NCBI GenBank assembly: GCA_028284495.1
Contig: JANQRP010000016.1
Coordinates: forward strand, 124,001-188,000
Origin: Longimicrobiales bacterium
GTDB taxonomy: Bacteria; Gemmatimonadota; Gemmatimonadetes; Longimicrobiales; Gaopeijiaceae
Length of the DNA: 64,000 nt
Reading direction: 5' to 3'
Below, piece by piece: positions 59,881 to 64,000 of this stretch (the stretch's first letter is position 1; every line of letters starts with the position of its first letter). Under the pieces are notes generated by a model. That model worked only from the letters and a program-made list of their open reading frames with translations. It was not told the origin of the DNA and ran no database searches. A program made the translations under genes and the position numbers.

Positions 59881-60813
59881 ACAGACCTTCCCCACGCACT
59901 GGCCGCGGCGATTTCGAGGCAGCTCGAATCCGGCGAGCCGACGTCGTTCCGCCGAGTCGGCGGCGGCGACATCAACCTCGCCGGGGTCGTCGAGACGTCG
60001 TCCGGCGACCGACTCTTCCTCAAGTGGAACCCTGCCGCTCCGGTCGGTCTGTTTCACGCGGAGGCCGACGGCCTGGACGCGCTTCGGGCCGCGGCCGACG
60101 ACAACGTGGTGGTGCCGGCGGTTCGGGGCTTCGGCGAAGCGGAGGGCGTGTCCTGGCTGCTGACGGACTACATCGAACGGGGCGGCGGGCGACCCGAGGG
60201 CGGACGACACGTCGCATCCGAGGGCGGGCAGCCGGGCTGGGGAGCCCGGCTCGGGCGGGGCCTCGCGGCGATCCACCGGGATCGAGGGGGCGGCTTCGGA
60301 TGGAGCCGCGACAACTTCATCGGGCACCTGCCGCAGGCGAACGCCCCGACCGAGGACTGGGCGTCGTTCTGGCGTGACCGGCGCATCGGGCCGCAGCTCC
60401 GGGCGGCCGCAGAGTCCGGGCACCTGCGCGGTCGGCAGCTCGCGGGCCTCGACCGGCTCCTCGACCGGACCTCCGAGGCGCTGGCCGGGGCCGACGCCGA
60501 CGGACCATCACTCCTTCACGGTGATCTCTGGGGCGGCAACGTGATGGAGGCGGCCGCCGGCCGGGCGGCGGTCTACGATCCGGCGGTCTACCGGGGGCAC
60601 CGCGAGGTCGACCTGGCCATGTCCGAGCTCTTCGGGTTCCCCGGAGACTTCCTCCCGGCGTACCTGGAGGTCTGGCCGGTGCCCGAAGCGTATGCGTCCC
60701 ATCGGCGGGACCTCTATCAGCTCTACTACCTGCTCGCGCATGTGAATCTGTTCGGGGCGGGCTACGTCGCGCCGAGTCTTGCGGCCGCCCGGCGGGTGCT
60801 GGCGGTGGTGTAG
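59875..60813 (+). CDS. Fructosamine kinase-family protein
   Basis: 312 residues. Kinase features: VGGGDINLAGVVETSSGDRLFLKWN, HAEADGLDALRAAA, WLLTDYIERGGG, GRGLAAIHRD...FGWSRDNFIG, and the catalytic loop LLHGDLWGGNVM with YDPAVYRGHREVDLAMSELFG. Family members phosphorylate glycated amines so that they can be repaired. The N-terminus overlaps the third copy of a 16-bp tandem repeat. Confidence 0.92.
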   Translation: MSTDLPHALAAAISRQLESGEPTSFRRVGGGDINLAGVVETSSGDRLFLKWNPAAPVGLFHAEADGLDALRAAADDNVVVPAVRGFGEAEGVSWLLTDYIERGGGRPEGGRHVASEGGQPGWGARLGRGLAAIHRDRGGGFGWSRDNFIGHLPQANAPTEDWASFWRDRRIGPQLRAAAESGHLRGRQLAGLDRLLDRTSEALAGADADGPSLLHGDLWGGNVMEAAAGRAAVYDPAVYRGHREVDLAMSELFGFPGDFLPAYLEVWPVPEAYASHRRDLYQLYYLLAHVNLFGAGYVAPSLAAARRVLAVV

Positions 60814-60946
60814 CGACGGGCGGCAATTCGAAAATCAGAACGTATATTCTGTATCGGGTTGAAGCTGCACAGGGCGGGACGATTCCGCCCCCGTCGGCTC
60901 GGTCCCGTTCCTGCGCGCCCCGCGCGATCCCGCATCTACCGCTGGA

Positions 60947-61594
60947 TCAGTGCCTGGGGCGATCCGCCGCGGACCGAGCCCGCAGACGCTCGGCGGCCAT
61001 CCGGAGCCCGGCCTCGTCGTCGACGTCCAGGAGCACCCCGGGGTCGTCGATCGGAACCTCCAGAACGGATGCCTCGTGGACCGCCAGCAGCGGACGGGCT
61101 CCGATGTCCCCCTCGAGCGAGGCGAAATCGCGGGCGAGCGCGGACGGCCATACCACGGGGTGTCCACGCGTGCCCCCATGCGTCGGGACCAGAATCCGGC
61201 CCGCCGACCAGGCGGCGGCGAGCGCCAGATAGTGAGACGTTCGCGCGAGGGGCATGTCGGCCAGGGCGACCGCCACGGCGTCGTGCGGACCCTCCAGCGC
61301 CTCGACGCCCGCACGGAGCGAGGTGGACATGCCGTCCGGCCAGTCGGGGTTCCGCACCCACGAGACTCCGTGAGGCAGGAGGGCCTCGACCTCGGGCGCA
61401 CGGTGCCCCGTGACCACCAGCACGGGACCGAGATCCGCCTGAAGCGCGGCGTCCACCGACCACTCCAGGACGGTCCGGCCCTCCAGGACCTCGAGGAGCT
61501 TGTGGGCGTCGCCCATGCGGCGCGACCGCCCTGCCGCGAGCACGAGCGTGGAAATCGCGGGGCGTCGTGGTAGCGTCGCCCCCGGCCGCGTCAT
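60947..61594 (-). CDS. MocA-like molybdenum-cofactor nucleotidyltransferase
   Basis: 215 residues. The nucleotidyltransferase loop is TLVLAAGRSRRMGDAHKLLEVLEGRTVLEWSVD (~15-48), then VLVVTGHRAPEVEALL, PDGMSTSLRAGVEAL and VAVALADMPLA. MocA transfers CMP or GMP to molybdopterin for xanthine-dehydrogenase-type enzymes. The XdhC-like gene upstream overlaps by 4 nt, so they form a maturation pair, although no molybdoenzyme structural gene is in view. Confidence 0.88.
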   Translation of the reverse strand: MTRPGATLPRRPAISTLVLAAGRSRRMGDAHKLLEVLEGRTVLEWSVDAALQADLGPVLVVTGHRAPEVEALLPHGVSWVRNPDWPDGMSTSLRAGVEALEGPHDAVAVALADMPLARTSHYLALAAAWSAGRILVPTHGGTRGHPVVWPSALARDFASLEGDIGARPLLAVHEASVLEVPIDDPGVLLDVDDEAGLRMAAERLRARSAADRPRH

Positions 61595-62700
61595 CGCGAG
61601 GAGCGGAGCGCCTGGACGATTTCGGCCACCACCGCCACCGCGATCTCCTCGGGTGTGCGGGCGCCGATATCGAGACCGATCGGCGCGTGGATGCGGGCGA
61701 GACGGTCCGCGGCGACACCGTCCGCCTCGAGCCGTTCCAGCCGCCGCGCGTGGGTGCGGGTACTGCCGAGGGCGCCGACGTAGAACGCGTCGCTCGCGAC
61801 GGCCTCGGCCAACCCCGGGTCGTCGAGCTTCGGATCGTGTGTGAGCGCCACGACCGCGGTCCGCCGATCGAGCCCCCGTCGCTCGAACGCGTCGGTCGGC
61901 CAGGCGTGGACCAGGTCGACACCGGGGAAACGTTCGGGGGTGGCGAACGCGGTCCGGGGGTCCACGACCACGACCTCGAAGCCGACCGCCCCGGCGAGCG
62001 TGGCGAGCGCCTGGGTGATGTGGACCGCGCCGATCACGATCACGCGGACCGGGGGGTTCACGGCGTGAAGGAATACCCGCCCGTCCGCCACCCCGAGCGT
62101 CTGGGAATGGTCCGCCACGAGCACGGAGCGGGCCGCGGCATGGACGTCGGCCGTGGCGCCGGGACCCCCGTCCCCTTCTGCGTTCCGGGGAGTAACGGTA
62201 ACGATACTGTGATCGCCCGATCGCGCGTCGAACACCGTGTGTGTACCGGAGGTCAGGTCGGTTGCCACGACGCGCGCCGCCTCACGGTCGGAGTCGAGCG
62301 CCAGAGCCTCCAGCAGGTCGCTCCCGTCGAGTCGTTCGACGTACACCTCGACCGTCCCGCCACAGGCGAGCCCGACCTCCCAGGCGTCCTCGTTCGAGAC
62401 ACCGTACTCGAGCAGGCGTGGAGTGCCGTCGGCGAGCACGCCGAGCGCTTCCTCCACCACAGCGGTTTCGACGCAGCCTCCGGAGACGGATCCCTCGAAC
62501 CCGCCGCGCTCGTTCACGCACATGATCGAACCCGGGCGGCGCGGAGAGGAGCCCCACGTGCCGACCACGCGAGCCATCGCCACGCCGAGGCCGGCATCCA
62601 GCCACGCGCGCGCGGCATGCAGCGCGTCTGCCGCTCCGCCCCCGAGCGCAGCGCCCGGACCCGCAGCGGGCCGGTCCACCCCGCGGTCCCCTGCGGTCAC
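61591..62700 (-). CDS. XdhC-like protein
   Basis: 369 residues from a GTG. The N-terminal XdhC/CoxI domain has VARVVGTWGSSPRRPGSIMCVNERGGFEGSVSGGCVETAVVEEAL (~43-88); the C-terminal Rossmann domain has RVIVIGAVHITQALATLAGAVGFEVVVVDPR and AFYVGALGSTRTHARRLERL. XdhC binds the molybdenum cofactor and helps load it into xanthine-dehydrogenase-type enzymes. Stop overlaps the MocA-like start by 4 nt. Confidence 0.9.
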   Translation of the reverse strand: MTAGDRGVDRPAAGPGAALGGGAADALHAARAWLDAGLGVAMARVVGTWGSSPRRPGSIMCVNERGGFEGSVSGGCVETAVVEEALGVLADGTPRLLEYGVSNEDAWEVGLACGGTVEVYVERLDGSDLLEALALDSDREAARVVATDLTSGTHTVFDARSGDHSIVTVTPRNAEGDGGPGATADVHAAARSVLVADHSQTLGVADGRVFLHAVNPPVRVIVIGAVHITQALATLAGAVGFEVVVVDPRTAFATPERFPGVDLVHAWPTDAFERRGLDRRTAVVALTHDPKLDDPGLAEAVASDAFYVGALGSTRTHARRLERLEADGVAADRLARIHAPIGLDIGARTPEEIAVAVVAEIVQALRSSR

Positions 62701-62707
62701 GGAGCCC

Positions 62708-64000
62708 CTACCCTCCCCCACGGCGGCGCTGGAGGGCCTCACGCCTCCGCTGCGCTCGGCGGATGGAGTCGTCGAGGCCCGGCTCTTCGCCCGTGTCGGC
62801 GAGATGCTCGACGAGGCGTCGGATGGTCGGGAAGCGGTACAGATCCACGAGGGAAAGCGGAGCCTCGATCCGCTCGGAGAGGAGGCGGTGAAGCTGAACC
62901 ACCAGAAGCGAGTGTCCACCGATGTCGAAGAAGTTGTCGTCGATCCCGACGCGCTCGATCCGCAGAACCTGCCGCCAGCACTCAGCGATCGTCTTCCCGA
63001 GGTCCGTGTCGGGCTCGGGCCCCTCACCGGAGACACCGGCCGCGGAGCCGGCGGGGGCGGGAAGCGCACGCCGGTCGATCTTGCCGTTCGGGGTGAGCGG
63101 CATGCGTTCGAGGCGGACGATGCGACTCGGCACCATGTACTCCGGCAGAGACGCGCGGAGGCGAGCACGCAGCGAGGCCTCGTCCGTGGCAACGCCCGTC
63201 CCGACCACGTACCCCACGAGCCACGCCGTGTCGAGCCCGGGTCCACCCCGGTCGCGGCCCGAGCCCTCGGCTCCGTCGTCCCGAAGCAGCACCGCCGCCG
63301 AGGTCACGCCATCGACGGCTTCGAGCGCGGCCTCGATCTCCCCAAGCTCGATGCGGTACCCACGGAACTTCACCTGACGATCGACGCGGCCCCGGAACTC
63401 GAGCACGCCGTCCCGTCGCCAGCGGACGAGGTCCCCGGTGCGGTACATCCGAGGCGCCGCGTCCCCGTGCCCCGACGCTGGTGGCTCGCCGACGAACGGA
63501 TCCGGGACGAACCGATCCTCCGTCAGCTCCCGGCGCTCGTGATAGCCGCGTGCCACCCCGGCGCCCCCGATGCAGAGCTCGCCCGGAACCCCGGGGGGAA
63601 GCGGATTCATGTATCGGTCCACCACGTACAGCCGCGTGTTTGCGATGGGCCGGCCGATCGGCATCGGATCGTCGTCCGGCCCGACCTCGTGCGTGGCCGA
63701 CCAGATGGTTGTCTCGGTCGGGCCGTACATGTTCGTGATCCGACCGCCGACTTCGGCGCGGAGCTCCGTGGCGAGCGCCGGCGGGAGGGCCTCGCCGCCT
63801 ACCATCAGGTGGGTGAGCCGCTTCAACCCGGGGCGGGCCTCCGAGTCGGCGAGGATCAGGCGCGCCATCGACGGCGTGCACTGGAGATGGGTGACGCCGT
63901 TGGCCGCGATCTGCTCGGCGAACGACGGCCGGGGCGGGGGAGGGCCTTCGGGCTCGGACACCCGACTCGGCGCGCGCGGCTCGTCGGTCGAGAGCCCGGC
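62708..64000 (-). CDS. C-terminal part of a non-ribosomal peptide synthetase (partial)
   Basis: About 430 codons, open to the window edge so the 5' end is outside. The adenylation domain is seen from HLQCTPSMARLIL: A5 NMYGPTETTIWS, A7 YRTGDLVRWR, A8 GRVDRQVKFRGYRIELGEIEAAL, A10 LTPNGKIDRRAL. A carrier domain follows (DNFFDIGGHSLLVVQLHRLL, Ser for phosphopantetheine). The C-terminus ends in an Arg-rich tail without a thioesterase domain, so the product is released elsewhere or passed to another protein. Amino-acid specificity cannot be read because the code positions A3-A4 lie mostly upstream. Confidence 0.9.
   Translation of the reverse strand, partial: AGLSTDEPRAPSRVSEPEGPPPPRPSFAEQIAANGVTHLQCTPSMARLILADSEARPGLKRLTHLMVGGEALPPALATELRAEVGGRITNMYGPTETTIWSATHEVGPDDDPMPIGRPIANTRLYVVDRYMNPLPPGVPGELCIGGAGVARGYHERRELTEDRFVPDPFVGEPPASGHGDAAPRMYRTGDLVRWRRDGVLEFRGRVDRQVKFRGYRIELGEIEAALEAVDGVTSAAVLLRDDGAEGSGRDRGGPGLDTAWLVGYVVGTGVATDEASLRARLRASLPEYMVPSRIVRLERMPLTPNGKIDRRALPAPAGSAAGVSGEGPEPDTDLGKTIAECWRQVLRIERVGIDDNFFDIGGHSLLVVQLHRLLSERIEAPLSLVDLYRFPTIRRLVEHLADTGEEPGLDDSIRRAQRRREALQRRRGGG

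Noticed and set aside
1..64000. tRNA or rRNA genes as integration targets
   Set aside because: No cloverleaf-like or rRNA-like sequence was recognised by eye; a covariance search would be needed to exclude tRNAs.

Overview
The window is high-GC DNA read as bacterial chromosome. A permease of the ADOP type paired with a PadR regulator, seven full-length 6-bladed beta-propeller lipoproteins, an S9 peptidase, DUF1800/DUF1501 and DUF1028 proteins together suggest Gemmatimonadota or a related soil lineage (Acidobacteriota is the main alternative). This assignment is inference from gene content. No rRNA or tRNA gene was recognised.

Layout. (1) 1-5.5 kb: a decayed IS110-family transposase, an ADOP permease with its PadR regulator and a likely operator, and a beta-propeller lipoprotein. 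(2) 5.6-16.8 kb: mostly minus-strand single genes (beta-propeller lipoproteins, a serpin, a small lipoprotein), separated by decayed copies of one complex repeat. (3) 16.8-34.05 kb: the same repeat, now nearly intact and 152-155 bp long in seven copies (17.7, 22.7, 24.2, 25.0, 27.0, 28.2, 30.0 and 31.4 kb include these, plus shorter or variant copies). (4) 34.3-64 kb: ordinary chromosomal genes, ending in a partial non-ribosomal peptide synthetase.

The main observation is that the repeats behave as integron attC sites. Each has outer R-type boxes (AAC...GTT), inner L-type boxes (TGTTGCCG...CGGCAACA) and internal stems. The DNA between successive repeats starts and ends with complementary 10-15 bp sequences that are private to that segment, as expected when a gene cassette circularises at its own attC. 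Genes lie one cassette at a time on the minus strand and their stop codons fall 8-50 nt from the site. No integron integrase is visible, so within this window it is a cassette array without integrase (CALIN-like).

The intact array carries mainly defence or addiction genes: a four-gene operon (a 38-aa NGN-repeat microprotein, an unrecognised TIM-barrel-like protein, an Xre/MbcA-type antitoxin and a RES toxin), a HEPN protein, a DUF433/DUF5615 pair, a GmrSD-type DUF262-DUF1524 nuclease, a second HEPN-motif protein, and an AbiJ-like nuclease with a HEPN partner. A beta-propeller lipoprotein and a SEL1-repeat protein are also cassette-borne. An IS110-family pseudogene sits in the array and coincides with the one place where the cassette-end pairing fails.

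The right half contains a DUF2268-type protease lipoprotein, MATE transporter, CtlX, a cyclic-nucleotide-binding/FAD oxidoreductase coupled to a UBP zinc finger, S9 peptidase, RsmD, DUF1800-DUF1501 pair, ankyrin protein, two SDR-type proteins, amidase, GGDEF protein, creatininase-like protein, SLOG-like and DUF1353 proteins, YqgE, YdeI-like, DUF1028, fructosamine kinase-like protein, MocA-like and XdhC-like maturation proteins and the NRPS end.
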